DNA from: Candidatus Latescibacterota bacterium
GTDB taxonomy: Bacteria; Latescibacterota; UBA2968; UBA8231
DNA: 49,641 nucleotides
NCBI GenBank assembly: GCA_022827165.1
Contig: JAJDTN010000204.1
Coordinates: 1 to 49,641 of the forward strand
Reading direction: 5' to 3'
Made by a program: the position numbers and the translations under genes. Below are positions 9,115 to 18,021 of this stretch, piece by piece (position 1 is the first letter of the stretch; every line of letters starts with the position of its first letter). The notes beneath the pieces were generated by a model. It worked only from the letters and a program-made list of their open reading frames with translations, was not told the origin of the DNA and searched no databases.

Positions 9115-10668
9115 TCAGCCGATCTGGCGCCGGACGAACCAGCGCAGGCCGAGGAAGAAGGCGAGACCGTTGGCGGCCAGCAGCGCCGCCAGGTCGGGGC
9201 CTGCGCCACCCAGCAGGGTGGCGACGGAAGGTCGGAAGTCCGGGAAGCGAGGCACTTGGGAGATGTCGACGACCCCGTCTGCGGGGAAGTGGGGGTGGCG
9301 ACTCAGGAGGCCACGCTCCGCGAGCCGGTCGGTTTCCCGACGCGAGTACAGCTCGTTTTCCGGTTGCGGGCTGAAGAACAGGACGGAGGTGAACAGCCCC
9401 TGCTCCCGCATCCAGTCGGCCAGCGAGGCGCGGTGCCGGCGGGCGTGAGCGACGAACACCTCGAAGGAGCGCAGGTCGGTGCCGGCCAGAGCCGACACGG
9501 CATTGCGAAACGCGGGCGCGACAAACCATCGGTTCACGCTTGATGCTATCCGGACCTGGCGTGCCCGGGCCTGGACCAGACGGTCCTCCACCTCGGCGAT
9601 GTCACGGCCGGCGGCCATCCGGCGGGGCTCGAAACGGCCATAGAACGAGGCGAGGAACGGAATCGCTTCCGTGTACATCCCCTGAATGACACGGATGCTG
9701 CCCAGGGATGCTCCGGAATACCTGACTCCCAGTCCGAACATACCGAAGTCCATTCCCATCCGACGACCAAACTCTTCGCTGAGTCGCTCGAATTCCTCGC
9801 TGAACTCACGCCCCATCTGACGAGCGATCTCCTCCCATTGCGCTCTCAGTTCCCGTTCCGGTGGCAGCGGCACCACCTCCCCCACCACGTAGGGGACCAT
9901 CGCTGGGGCCACGATGGTGCAGCCGGCCCAGACCGCGATGCAGGCCACCAGGGCGGTCCCCGACTGGCGGGCCCGAGACGAGACGGCCAGACCCACCAGG
10001 TAGAACGCCGACGTGTAGAGCACCACGGCAGCGAAGATCAGACCAACCCGCAGCCACTGCGCCCCGGACAGGGACACCTGAGGCGAGGCGGCGAGGATCA
10101 GCGTCGCCACGAGGAAACCCAGCGCCGCCGGCAGCAGACTGCACGCCCCGCCCCCCAGCCACTTGCCCACCAGGATCTTCCAACGAGCCACGCGATTGGC
10201 CGCCATCAGCTTGAGGGTGTTCCCCTCCTGCTCCCCGGAAACAGCGTCGAAGGCGAAGAACAGGGCCATGAGGCTGAAGAGCAGGGCCGCCACCGTGGCC
10301 AGGTCGAAGGGCGGGAAGGCGGCCACCAGCGGATTCGTCTCCTTCTTCCAGGTCAGCATGGTGGGCACCTTCGCGTGGGAGAACCGCAGGATCGTCCCCA
10401 TGCGTTTCTCCAGCCCCTCGCTGAACACGCTCAGCGGAGAGGGCGGTCGCGACACCGTCTCCTCCAGCTGGGCGTAGACCTTGATGTCCTCCAGGTCGGC
10501 CCGGATGCGCGCCAGCTCGGCCTCGTGGGCGTTGAGGCGCCGGGCGTAGTCGGCGCGCAGGACCACGGCGCTCACCGACAGGAGCACGATGCTGGCCGCC
10601 ACGGCCAGCCCGAAGCGCCAGGTCAGCAGGTTGGCGAGGAACTCCTTGGCAGCGATGGTCAGGATCAC
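9115..10668 (-). CDS. ABC-2 type permease, pair 3, A member
   Basis: 517-aa membrane subunit. TM helices by eye: 20-37, 122-140, 175-195, 208-230, 238-262 and about 490-507. Two extracytoplasmic parts lie at 38-120 (rich in charged helix) and 265-490. The cytoplasmic coupling segment FDAVSGEQEGNTLKLMAANR follows TM2. The first 265 residues are almost the same as in the copy at 12313-13866, whereas residues about 285-345 and 440-490 differ strongly, with a conserved island TDLRSFEVFVAHARRHRA between. It forms a translationally close pair with the B member (6 bases). It probably heterodimerises with that member and uses the shared ATPase. Confidence 0.9.
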   Translation of the reverse strand: MILTIAAKEFLANLLTWRFGLAVAASIVLLSVSAVVLRADYARRLNAHEAELARIRADLEDIKVYAQLEETVSRPPSPLSVFSEGLEKRMGTILRFSHAKVPTMLTWKKETNPLVAAFPPFDLATVAALLFSLMALFFAFDAVSGEQEGNTLKLMAANRVARWKILVGKWLGGGACSLLPAALGFLVATLILAASPQVSLSGAQWLRVGLIFAAVVLYTSAFYLVGLAVSSRARQSGTALVACIAVWAGCTIVAPAMVPYVVGEVVPLPPERELRAQWEEIARQMGREFSEEFERLSEEFGRRMGMDFGMFGLGVRYSGASLGSIRVIQGMYTEAIPFLASFYGRFEPRRMAAGRDIAEVEDRLVQARARQVRIASSVNRWFVAPAFRNAVSALAGTDLRSFEVFVAHARRHRASLADWMREQGLFTSVLFFSPQPENELYSRRETDRLAERGLLSRHPHFPADGVVDISQVPRFPDFRPSVATLLGGAGPDLAALLAANGLAFFLGLRWFVRRQIG

Positions 10669-10723
10669 TGGATTCAGCCTCTCACGAGGCGCATCAGGTC
10701 AATCGCCCGCAGCATGGCTTGCC

Positions 10724-10927
10724 TCACTCTGAGCGCAGGTCCTCGGCGGGCCGGACGCCGAGGGAGCAGCGCATCCTGCGCTTTCTGACATATGGAGTCT
10801 CGATGCCCTGGGCCCGGCAGGCGCGGCCGAAGCCGCGCATGGTCATGCCGAGAGCGGCTGCCGCCTCCGCGTTGGTATGGTAGAGGCGGGCCACTCGCTC
10901 CAGGGCCTCGTGGGAAACTCTCTTCAT
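10724..10927 (-). CDS. small helix-turn-helix protein inside the permease array
   Basis: 67-aa basic protein from ATG 10927 with a good Shine-Dalgarno (AAGGAGA about 6 bases before the start). Residues about 8-35 (LERVARLYHTNAEAAAALGM then TMRGFGRACRAQG) have the spacing of a simple HTH, followed by an Arg/Lys-rich stretch (YVRKRRMRCSLG). The gene sits between the B member of pair 2 and the A member of pair 3, at the junction of the tandem duplication. It has no counterpart at the other junctions. It could regulate the array locally or be a fragment of a larger regulator; only the HTH-like pattern is seen. Confidence 0.6.
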   Translation of the reverse strand: MKRVSHEALERVARLYHTNAEAAAALGMTMRGFGRACRAQGIETPYVRKRRMRCSLGVRPAEDLRSE

Positions 10928-10971
10928 GATCCGTTCTCCTTGGGCAGGCGACCCACCCTGCTGGGACTGAG

Positions 10972-12306
10972 TCAACGGACGTCGTACCGCCGGAACGAGA
11001 AGTAGGCGCCGAGAAAGCACACGCCGTTGGCAATGACGAGGACCAGCAGCGGGACCAGGGCCGAGTCGAGGCGTTCACGCAGGGACGGTGGGCGGAACTG
11101 GAAGCGGGGGATTCCCTCTGGAGGGACCGGTTCCGTGGCGCCGGCACTCCCCGGTTCGGGCCTTATACCCATCCCCTCAAGCAACCTGAGGTGGCGGTAC
11201 ACTCCGTGACTCTCGATACCCTCACGGCGCAGGAAGTCGGCGAACTGCCCTCTGTGCGCGTGCGCTTGCTCAACAAAGACCCGGTGACGGACGACGCCAG
11301 TGACGGTCAGGGCCTCTGAAGCAAGGCTCAGGGCCGCCACAGGGGACATCAAGGTGGCCCTTTGGGCAACCTCGACCTGCTGAAGGAGCAGGTCCCGGTA
11401 GTGGTGTTGAGCCCGGTCCTCGGCCCGTACAGCTTCCCAGTAATCCTTCTCCTCCAAGCCTGCCCTCATGGCAGCTACTCGAGCCACGGTGGCGTTGGGA
11501 ACATCCACGAAGTACTCCCCGGCAAGCACCCCGGCCTGTGGTAGAAACACAGCGAACAGCGACCAAAGCACCAGGCTGGCAAGCAGGGCCAGAGTCGAGT
11601 TGTGGGTGCGGCTGGATCCCCAAAGGCCCAACCAGAGGAAAGCGGAGACGCAGAGAAGGGCAGCGACCATCACTGCTGCCAGAGGGGTCCACTCATTGTT
11701 GGAGAGTCCCTGCCCGATGAGTTGGATGATGGCGACAGCACTCACGGCGCCGGTCAGGACCGGCGCGGCAACCATGGCCAAGCTGGCGAGGTACTTGGCG
11801 ATGAGGATCTGGTCGCGGGGCACCCGGTTGGCCAGCAATTGACGCAGGCAGCCGCGCTCCTTCTCGCCGGCAACGCCGTCGTAGGTCAGCAGTAGGGCCA
11901 TCAGAGTGGCCAAGGTCCCTGCGATGAAGACCCAGTCCGGGTCGATCCGGAACAACACCGGGTTGCTCTCGGAGCGCTGCTCGAACCCGTGCACCTTTGC
12001 CTCATGCATGACGGCCACGTTCGGCAGGCTGCGGCCGTAGCCGCCGGCGGCAAACGTCAGCCCAGACGACGGCAACCAGAAGCGGAACTCCGAACCCTGC
12101 AGCGCACCCAAGTCCCCTGCAGTTTCCCGGATGCTCTCTTCATACTCCTCCACCCCGAGACGATAGCCCTGTCGCTCTTCGGCGATGCGCACGTTCCAAA
12201 CGGCGGCGCCGAGGACGAAGAGCCCGACGATCGTCACGAAGCTGAGAGCGAAACGCAGGCTCCTCAGGTGTTCGAGGAGTTCCTTCCAGACGAGGACCCC
12301 GAGCAT
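10972..12306 (-). CDS. ABC-2 type permease, pair 2, B member
   Basis: 444-aa membrane subunit, MLGVLVWKELLEHLRSLRFA at the start and FSFRRYDVR at the end, as in pair 3. The signature TYDGVAGEKERGCLRQLLAN follows TM2. Compared with the pair 3 copy, the N-terminus, the helix block and the last about 40 residues are nearly unchanged. The extracytoplasmic loop at about 55-120 and the soluble part around 270-390 have changed and gained a few residues (for example RREGIESHGVYRHLRLLEGM). It starts 7 bases after the A member's stop. The function is inferred from the pair organisation: the second half of a permease heterodimer. Confidence 0.9.
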   Translation of the reverse strand: MLGVLVWKELLEHLRSLRFALSFVTIVGLFVLGAAVWNVRIAEERQGYRLGVEEYEESIRETAGDLGALQGSEFRFWLPSSGLTFAAGGYGRSLPNVAVMHEAKVHGFEQRSESNPVLFRIDPDWVFIAGTLATLMALLLTYDGVAGEKERGCLRQLLANRVPRDQILIAKYLASLAMVAAPVLTGAVSAVAIIQLIGQGLSNNEWTPLAAVMVAALLCVSAFLWLGLWGSSRTHNSTLALLASLVLWSLFAVFLPQAGVLAGEYFVDVPNATVARVAAMRAGLEEKDYWEAVRAEDRAQHHYRDLLLQQVEVAQRATLMSPVAALSLASEALTVTGVVRHRVFVEQAHAHRGQFADFLRREGIESHGVYRHLRLLEGMGIRPEPGSAGATEPVPPEGIPRFQFRPPSLRERLDSALVPLLVLVIANGVCFLGAYFSFRRYDVR

Positions 12307-12312
12307 GACGTA

Positions 12313-13866
12313 TCAGCCGATCTGGCGCCGGGCGAACCAGCGCAGACCGAGACAGAAGGCGAGGCCGTTGGCTAACACCAGGATGGCCAGATCCTGCACG
12401 GCTCCGCCGAAGACGCCGCCCACCGAGGGGCGGTAATCCGGGAAGCGTGGCACCCGGGATGTGTCGATTCCGTCCCCGCGAGGGCCACCCTGTTCACCCT
12501 TTTTCGAGGCTTGGAGAGTCTCCTCCCGTGTAAGCAACTTGTCTTCTGGTACCGGACTGAAGAACTGGACCGAGGTGAACAGGCCCTGCTCCCGCATCCA
12601 ATCGGCGAGCGTCGCACGGTGCCTGCGGGCATGGGCGATAAACCCCTCGAAGGAACGCAGATCGGTACCGGCCAGTGCCGACACGGCGCCGCGAAAGGCC
12701 GGGGCAACGAAGAGGCGGCTCACACTGTGCGTGAGCCCCACCTGCCGGGCCCGGGCCAGGACCAGGCGATCCTCCACCTTGGCGATTTCCCGGCCAGTTG
12801 TGATGCGGCGAGGTTCGAAACGGCCGTAGAAGGTGGTGAGAACCGGAGTGGCCTCCCTGAACAGGCCAAGGATCAGGGCGACTTCTCCCACGAATGCGGG
12901 GACTCGTATCATGCCCTTTCCTCCGAAAATGCCGGCTCGCCTGTGCATCTCGCCAAGCTGGCTGGAGTAGGCATCCCTCAACTCTTGGAACCGAGTCCAG
13001 AACTCGGAACTGAACCGATGCTCAATCTCCTCCCACTGCGTCTTCAATTCCCGCTCAGGCGGCAGCGGGACCAGCTCCCCCACCACATAGGCCGTGGCCG
13101 TTGGAGCCAGGATGGTGCAGCCAGCCCAAACTGAGATGCAGGCCACCAGGGCCGTCCCCGACTGGCGGGCCCGAGACGAGATCGCCAGACCCGCCAGGTA
13201 GAACGCCGACGTGTAGAGCAGCACCGTGGCGAAGATCAGGCCCACCCGCAGCCACTGCGCCCCCGACAGGGACACCCAAGGGGAACCGGCCAAGATCAGC
13301 GTCGCCACGAGGAAACCGACCGCCGCCGGCAGCAGGCTGCACGCCCCCCCTCCCAGCCACTTGCCCACCAGGATCTGCCAGCGGGCCACGCGATTCGCCG
13401 CCATCAGCTTGAGCGTGTTCCTCTCCTGCTCCCCGGAGACCGCGTCGAATGCGAAGAACAGGGCCATGAGGCTGAAGAGCAGGCCCGCCACCGTGGCCAG
13501 GTCGAAGGGCGGGAAGGCAGCCACCAGCGGATTCGTCTCCTTCTTCCAGGTCAGCATGGTGGGCACCTTCGCGTGGGAGAACCGCAGGATCGTGCCCATG
13601 CGCTTCTCCAGCCCCTCGCTGAACACGCTCAGCGGCGACGGCGGCCTCGACACCGTTTCACGGAGCCCTGCGTAGTAGTGGATTCTCTTGAGCTTCTCCC
13701 GGATGCGCGCCAGCTCGGCCTCGTGCGCGTCGAGGCGCCGGGCGTAGTCGGCGCGCAGGACCACGGCGCTCACCGACAGGAGCACGATGCTGGCCGCCAC
13801 GGCCAGCCCGAAGCGCCACGTCAGCAGGCTGGTGAGGAACTCCTTGGCGGCGATGGTAAAGATCAC
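12313..13866 (-). CDS. ABC-2 type permease, pair 2, A member
   Basis: 517-aa membrane subunit (MIFTIAAKEFLTSLLTWRFG). It has the same helix layout as the pair 3 copy and an almost identical N-terminal 265 residues (shared FSEGLEKRMGTILRFSHAK, then VPTMLTWKKE). The extracytoplasmic region between about 275 and 345 is replaced by unrelated-looking sequence (LRDAYSSQLGEMHRRAGIFG), and the part around 440-470 also differs. The DNA upstream half is nearly identical to 10100-10668, so duplication was recent or the half is being homogenised by gene conversion. It pairs with the B member 6 bases downstream. Confidence 0.9.
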   Translation of the reverse strand: MIFTIAAKEFLTSLLTWRFGLAVAASIVLLSVSAVVLRADYARRLDAHEAELARIREKLKRIHYYAGLRETVSRPPSPLSVFSEGLEKRMGTILRFSHAKVPTMLTWKKETNPLVAAFPPFDLATVAGLLFSLMALFFAFDAVSGEQERNTLKLMAANRVARWQILVGKWLGGGACSLLPAAVGFLVATLILAGSPWVSLSGAQWLRVGLIFATVLLYTSAFYLAGLAISSRARQSGTALVACISVWAGCTILAPTATAYVVGELVPLPPERELKTQWEEIEHRFSSEFWTRFQELRDAYSSQLGEMHRRAGIFGGKGMIRVPAFVGEVALILGLFREATPVLTTFYGRFEPRRITTGREIAKVEDRLVLARARQVGLTHSVSRLFVAPAFRGAVSALAGTDLRSFEGFIAHARRHRATLADWMREQGLFTSVQFFSPVPEDKLLTREETLQASKKGEQGGPRGDGIDTSRVPRFPDYRPSVGGVFGGAVQDLAILVLANGLAFCLGLRWFARRQIG

Positions 13867-13912
13867 GGGGGTTCATCCTCTTACGCGTCGGCAGCCGTCG
13901 ACAACCCGCGTG

Positions 13913-15235
13913 TCACCGGACATCATACCGCCGGAAGGAGTAGAAGGCGCCGAGGAAGAACAGCAGGTTGTACACGAGGAGAACGACGACGCTGTCCACG
14001 GCGCCGGCGAAGCGCTCGGCCAGAGTGGGGGCCAGGAACTGGAAGCGGGGGGCCTCCTCCTTGGCCGCCCTGGCGGCGGCGTCCGCGGCGTCCCTGGCGG
14101 CTACTTCCTCGGCGGTCTCCGGGATGTGGTACATGTGGCGGTCGTCGAATGACAGTCCTGCGGCGTAGTCGAGGAAGTGGCGCCGGTAAGCCTCGGCCTG
14201 GGCCAGGTAGTCGCGGTAGTGGACGATGCCGGTGGAGGAGATCGCCTCGGCAAAGTAGCGGTACGCGGTAACCGCCGAGATGTGGGTGACCGCCGGGGCG
14301 ACATCCATCTGACCAAGGTTGCGCTGCCAGTGGTCTTCGCGGCTGCGGGCCACCATGGCGTCGGTGTCTTCGTCCCAACGCTCCCGCCAGATCCGCTGCA
14401 GGTCGCGCTCCAGATCGCTTTGACTGGGTGCCGGGGCAAGGTGCCTGGCCGCCAGGCTGCCGCTGCCGGGGATGAATACTGCGAGCACCGACCAGACCAC
14501 GAGGCCGGCCATCAGGGCCAGGGCGGCGTTGCCCGTTCGGCACGAGATGAACAAGCCGAGCCAGACGGCCGCGGACAGGCACAGGACGCCGGCTGCGAGG
14601 CTGACCAGGGCAGCGCCCCAGACCCCGGCCGACAGCTCGATGGTGCCGGCCAGCCCCATGAGCAGCAGGGCGAGGGCGGCGCCCACCAGGACCGGGATCG
14701 ACACACTGAGCAGGGCGGCGCCGTACTTGCCGAGAAGCAGGAGGTGGCGGGGAACCGGATTGGCGAGGGTTTGCCGCAGGGTACCCCCTTCCTTCTCGCC
14801 GGCGATGCTGTCGTGGGTCAGGAGCAGGGCCAGCAAGGTACCGAGGAAGCCGAGGATGAAGGCCCAGTCGATATCGCGGCGCAGCAGGAGGGGATTGCGG
14901 TCCCCCTTTTGTTCGAGAGTGATTCCTTGGCGGTGTACCATTGCGTGGTTGGGCATGCCGCGGTCGTGGCCTCCGGCGATGAAGCCCAGGGAGCTCAGGG
15001 GACGGCGCAACTCGGGGCTGAAGAGTGTGGTGGACCCGTCGTGGCGCTGCGTGAACCTCACGCCCGTCTCCCCCTCCTCGACCACTTTCTGCTGAGTTGC
15101 TGCGTCCCGGGGCTGGCGGACGTTCCAGGAGACGGCGCTCGCGACGAAACAGCCGACGATGAGGACGAAACCGACGGCGAAGCGCAGGCTCTGGAGGTGG
15201 TCGAGCAGCTCTCGCCACAGGATGACGCCCAGCAT
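13913..15235 (-). CDS. ABC-2 type permease, pair 1, B member
   Basis: 440-aa membrane subunit. The ATG at 15235 shares one base with the stop of the A member (TGATG), so the long upstream extension of this frame is not native. It starts MLGVILWRELLDHLQSLRFA, has the DWAFILGFLGTLLALLLTHD and SIAGEKEGGTLRQTLANPVP signature, further helices, a soluble region with an Ala/Lys/Glu-rich stretch (AARDAADAAARAAKEE at about 390-405) and the terminal FYSFRRYDVR. It belongs to the same family as the B members of pairs 2 and 3 but is clearly more distant. It is the second permease translated after the ATPase. Confidence 0.92.
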   Translation of the reverse strand: MLGVILWRELLDHLQSLRFAVGFVLIVGCFVASAVSWNVRQPRDAATQQKVVEEGETGVRFTQRHDGSTTLFSPELRRPLSSLGFIAGGHDRGMPNHAMVHRQGITLEQKGDRNPLLLRRDIDWAFILGFLGTLLALLLTHDSIAGEKEGGTLRQTLANPVPRHLLLLGKYGAALLSVSIPVLVGAALALLLMGLAGTIELSAGVWGAALVSLAAGVLCLSAAVWLGLFISCRTGNAALALMAGLVVWSVLAVFIPGSGSLAARHLAPAPSQSDLERDLQRIWRERWDEDTDAMVARSREDHWQRNLGQMDVAPAVTHISAVTAYRYFAEAISSTGIVHYRDYLAQAEAYRRHFLDYAAGLSFDDRHMYHIPETAEEVAARDAADAAARAAKEEAPRFQFLAPTLAERFAGAVDSVVVLLVYNLLFFLGAFYSFRRYDVR

Positions 15236-16821
15236 CACACCACCTCGCGGCGCAGGAATCCGTGCACGGCGAGCAGCAGCAGCAGCACGTTGGCCAGGGC
15301 CAGGAGGGACAGGTCGACGGCGGCGTGGGGGACCACCTCGGACAAGGTCGGGCGGTAGGGGGGGAAGGCGGGCAGCCCACTTAGGTCCGCCTGATCCCAG
15401 TCCCGCCAAGCGGTAGTCCCTATGATGTCCCTGAGCATGGCTCGCATCTCCGCTCGCGGCAGGTCGGTGCGCGACCTCATCTTCTCCATGAAGGCCATGA
15501 GCTCCTGCCGGCCAACGGCCTCGTTCACATCGTCGGGTGTGAAGTAGCGGGGGGAGGAGTAGATCCCGCTCTCGCGGAGCCAGGCGACCAGGTTCTGGCG
15601 GCACCGACGGGCGTGCTCAATGAAGGCGTGGTACGAGGACAGGTCGGTGCCGGCCAGGGCGGCGACGGCCCCGGGGAAGGCGGGAGCTACCAGGAGGCGC
15701 CGGATCGTCCGGTCGAGCCGGACCTGGGCGATGCGGTCGGCCAGGACCTGGTCATCCAGGCGCCCGATTCTCTCGGCGTCGCGGATGCGCTGTGGCTCGT
15801 ACTCGGCATAGAAGGCCTGAAACTTCCCAATGAGCTCGCGGTAGAAGCCACTGCCGATCACCCTGCTCTGAAGGAGGCCTCCGCCGAAGCTGGCATTCCC
15901 ATAGGGGAGGCGCTGTTTGTCGAGCAACTCGTGCAGCTCTCTCACCCCGTAGCCGATCTCGAAGTGCTCGACGTTCTCCCGCACCTCCCGCGCCTCCCTC
16001 TCCCCTTCCATCGGCATCAGCTCCCCCACGAGGTAGGCCGAGGCGGTGGGCACCACCACCGTGAGCACGGCCCAGATGGAGATGGCCACCACCAGGCCGG
16101 TGGCCGGTCGGTCGACGCGCACCGACAACCAGAGCCCCAGCAGGTAGAAAACGGAGGCGTACAACAAGGTGGCCGCGAGGATCAGGGCGATGCGCAGCCA
16201 CTCGTCGCCGGTGAAGTGGACCGCCGGCTCGCTCACGGCCACGAGAAGGGCTACGGCGAAGCCGGCCATAACCGGCAGGCCGGTGCAGGCCAGGCCGCCG
16301 AGCCACTTGCCGAGGAGCAGGTGCGCCCGCGGCACGGGGTTGCTGAACAGCAGGGAGAGAGTGCCGGCCTGGCGTTCCCCCGAGACCGAGTCGTAGGCGA
16401 AGAACAGGGCCACGAGGCTCAGCAGCAGCGCCGAGATGGTGGCCAGGTCGAAGACGGGGAAGGCGTGCATGAGGGGATTGCTGTCCTGGGGCGCGGACAG
16501 CAGCGTGGGGACCGAGCCGTGGGAGAAGTGCAGGACGTTGCCGAGACGGTCCTCGAGACCTTCGCCAAAGATGGCCAGGGGAGACGGCGGCCGATGGGTG
16601 AAGGGTTGGTACTTCAGGAGCTGGGCGTAGACCTTGATGTTGTCCAGCTCCGCCCGTTCCTGGACCACCTGCACCTCGTGGGCCTCGACTCGCAGGGCGT
16701 ACTCGTCGACGAGGGCGTACGCGCTCAGCCCCATCAGCACCGCGCACGCCCCGAAGGCCATGGCGAAGCGGTAGGTGAGGACGCCGGCCAGGAACTCCTT
16801 GTAGGCGATGGCGGCGATCAT
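15235..16821 (-). CDS. ABC-2 type permease, pair 1, A member
   Basis: 528-aa membrane subunit, MIAAIAYKEFLAGVLTYRFA. TM1 lies at about 18-38, a loop follows with the conserved THRPPSPLAIFGEGLEDRLG segment (also PPSPLSVFSEGLE in pairs 2 and 3), then helices from about 128 with the YDSVSGERQAGTLSLLFSNP coupling segment, a large soluble C-terminal half and a last helix ending HGFLRREVV. It lies 51 bases downstream of the ATPase gene and overlaps its partner by one base. This is the pair most directly linked to the ATPase, so it is probably the ancestral pair of the array. Confidence 0.92.
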   Translation of the reverse strand: MIAAIAYKEFLAGVLTYRFAMAFGACAVLMGLSAYALVDEYALRVEAHEVQVVQERAELDNIKVYAQLLKYQPFTHRPPSPLAIFGEGLEDRLGNVLHFSHGSVPTLLSAPQDSNPLMHAFPVFDLATISALLLSLVALFFAYDSVSGERQAGTLSLLFSNPVPRAHLLLGKWLGGLACTGLPVMAGFAVALLVAVSEPAVHFTGDEWLRIALILAATLLYASVFYLLGLWLSVRVDRPATGLVVAISIWAVLTVVVPTASAYLVGELMPMEGEREAREVRENVEHFEIGYGVRELHELLDKQRLPYGNASFGGGLLQSRVIGSGFYRELIGKFQAFYAEYEPQRIRDAERIGRLDDQVLADRIAQVRLDRTIRRLLVAPAFPGAVAALAGTDLSSYHAFIEHARRCRQNLVAWLRESGIYSSPRYFTPDDVNEAVGRQELMAFMEKMRSRTDLPRAEMRAMLRDIIGTTAWRDWDQADLSGLPAFPPYRPTLSEVVPHAAVDLSLLALANVLLLLLAVHGFLRREVV

Positions 16822-16872
16822 AGATCGACGGCTTCCCCGGCAGGGTCAGCGCGGATCACGGGACTCCACCCC

Positions 16873-17580
16873 TCACGCCGCCCGCATGTAGTCGAGGTAG
16901 ATCCGCTCCAGGTCCTCCGACTTCAGCTCCTCCCGGTCGCGCACCATCACCAGGTGGCCCTCCTTCATAATCCCCACGCGGTCGGCGATCTCCCGGGCCC
17001 GGAAGATGTCGTGGGTGGAGATGAAGACCGCCTTGCCCGCGTCGCGCATCTCCATCAGCAGGTCGCAGAAGTCGGCGGCGCCGGCCGGGTCGAGACCCGA
17101 GGTAGGCTCGTCCATGACCACCACCGGCGCGTCCTTCACCAGGACCGCGGCGATGCCGAGGCGTTGGCGCATCCCCTTGGAGTAGGTGCGCACGCGATTC
17201 CCGAAGGCCCGTTCCGGCAGGCCGACGCGGCGCAGGGCCATGGCGTATTCCTCCCGCGTGCACCGCTTGCCCGCGAGCCGGGCGAAGAAGTGGAGGTTCT
17301 GCAGCCCGGTGAGGTTACCGTAGAGGGTCACGTTCTCGGGCAGGAAGGCCACGCGCTCCTTGGAGTCCAGCGGATTCTCGACCACGTCGACCCCGTCGAT
17401 CACCGCCGTCCCCTCCGTGGGATCGATGAACCCCAGGACCAGGTTGATCGTCGTCGTCTTGCCCGCCCCGTTCGCGCCGAGCAGGGCGAACAACTCCCCC
17501 CCGCTCACCGTCAGGTTGAGGTGGTCGAGGGCCAGCACCCCGTCCTCGTAGCGCTTCGTCAGGTCGATCGTCTGCAACAT
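16873..17580 (-). CDS. ABC transporter ATP-binding protein
   Basis: 235-aa ATPase of the CcmA/NatA-like class that partners ABC-2 permeases. The start ATG 17580 (MLQTIDLTKRYEDG) is preceded by GAGG; the longer frame upstream would run through the sigma-54 promoter. Walker A GANGAGKT is at residues 35-42, Q-loop region FLPENVTLYG, signature YSKGMRQRLG (the usual SGGQ is replaced by SKGM, common in this class), Walker B VVVMDEPTSGLD, and H-loop ISTHD. At 235 aa it lacks the long C-terminal regulatory extension. It is the only ATPase visible for four permease pairs and the first gene of the operon, placed directly behind the -24/-12 promoter. Confidence 0.96.
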   Translation of the reverse strand: MLQTIDLTKRYEDGVLALDHLNLTVSGGELFALLGANGAGKTTTINLVLGFIDPTEGTAVIDGVDVVENPLDSKERVAFLPENVTLYGNLTGLQNLHFFARLAGKRCTREEYAMALRRVGLPERAFGNRVRTYSKGMRQRLGIAAVLVKDAPVVVMDEPTSGLDPAGAADFCDLLMEMRDAGKAVFISTHDIFRAREIADRVGIMKEGHLVMVRDREELKSEDLERIYLDYMRAA

Positions 17581-17622
17581 TGGTTGTGCCTCACTCCACT
17601 GCGGGTGAATTGTGTGTCCCGG

Positions 17623-17639
17623 TGCAAGACCCGTGCCGG
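17623..17639 (-). promoter_or_regulatory. sigma-54 (-24/-12) promoter of the ABC locus
   Basis: Read on the minus strand the site is CCGGCACGGGTCTTGCA: the -24 element GGCACG and the -12 element TTGCA, with exactly 10 bases between the GG and GC dinucleotides, as required for RpoN. The predicted start point near 17612 leaves a leader of about 30 bases before the ATPase ATG at 17580. The operon it reads into contains an NtrC-type activator, which supports the assignment. Confidence 0.75.
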
Positions 17640-17985
17640 GATGCGTTAATCGCCATAACCGATAGAGAGGCAACAGCTTGTGTGGATGCAGTCAAATCCC
17701 GGGGCATCGCCCAACTGGGTAGGAAGGGAACAGCGCGAATCTCCATCTCCTGGCTCAGTCCATTGCCGGGCAAGGATATAGCCCTTGTTGGTTCTCTTCT
17801 ACACACTCCGACTGCCTCCTCCGCACATCGGAGACAACCTCTGTCCCCAAGTGGATCAGGCGCCGACCTGCCCGCGGCCGGACCTCACCATGGTGGCTCT
17901 CACACTACCCCCACATGGTCTCGCATGCCAGACGGCTCTTCGAGTACCGCTTGCGGCGGTTGATACCGGCGCATAGCTTCGTCCG

Positions 17986-18001
17986 GCCAAGTGATTTTGG
18001 C
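17986..18001 (+). promoter_or_regulatory. candidate operator of hicBA
   Basis: Inverted repeat GCCAA-N6-TTGGC ending 20 bases before the hicB start codon. Toxin-antitoxin operons are commonly repressed through such a dyad by the antitoxin or the complex. This HicB has no visible HTH, so repression by it is uncertain. Only position and symmetry support this. Confidence 0.35.
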
Positions 18002-18021
18002 GCTAAGAAAAGGAGTAGGAC

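Larger units (their letters stand above)
7795..13866. repeat. tandem duplication of a permease gene pair (about 3.2-kb unit)
   Basis: The A+B gene pair at 10972-13866 is repeated at 7795-10668 in the same orientation, offset 3198 bases at the A start codons. Long stretches of DNA near the A gene 5' ends (about 10100-10668 against 13300-13866) are almost identical, while the segments encoding extracytoplasmic parts have diverged. The 303-base junction between the two copies carries the HTH gene. Confidence 0.85.
17581..18021. other. divergent intergenic region between ABC operon and hicBA
   Basis: 441 bases without a credible gene and visibly less GC-rich than its surroundings. It holds the sigma-54 promoter (17623-17639), short dyads that could serve as activator sites (TTGCCGGGCAA at 17763-17773, CACCATGGTG at 17886-17895), and a dyad just in front of hicB. 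No sigma-70-type promoter could be picked with confidence. Confidence 0.55.
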
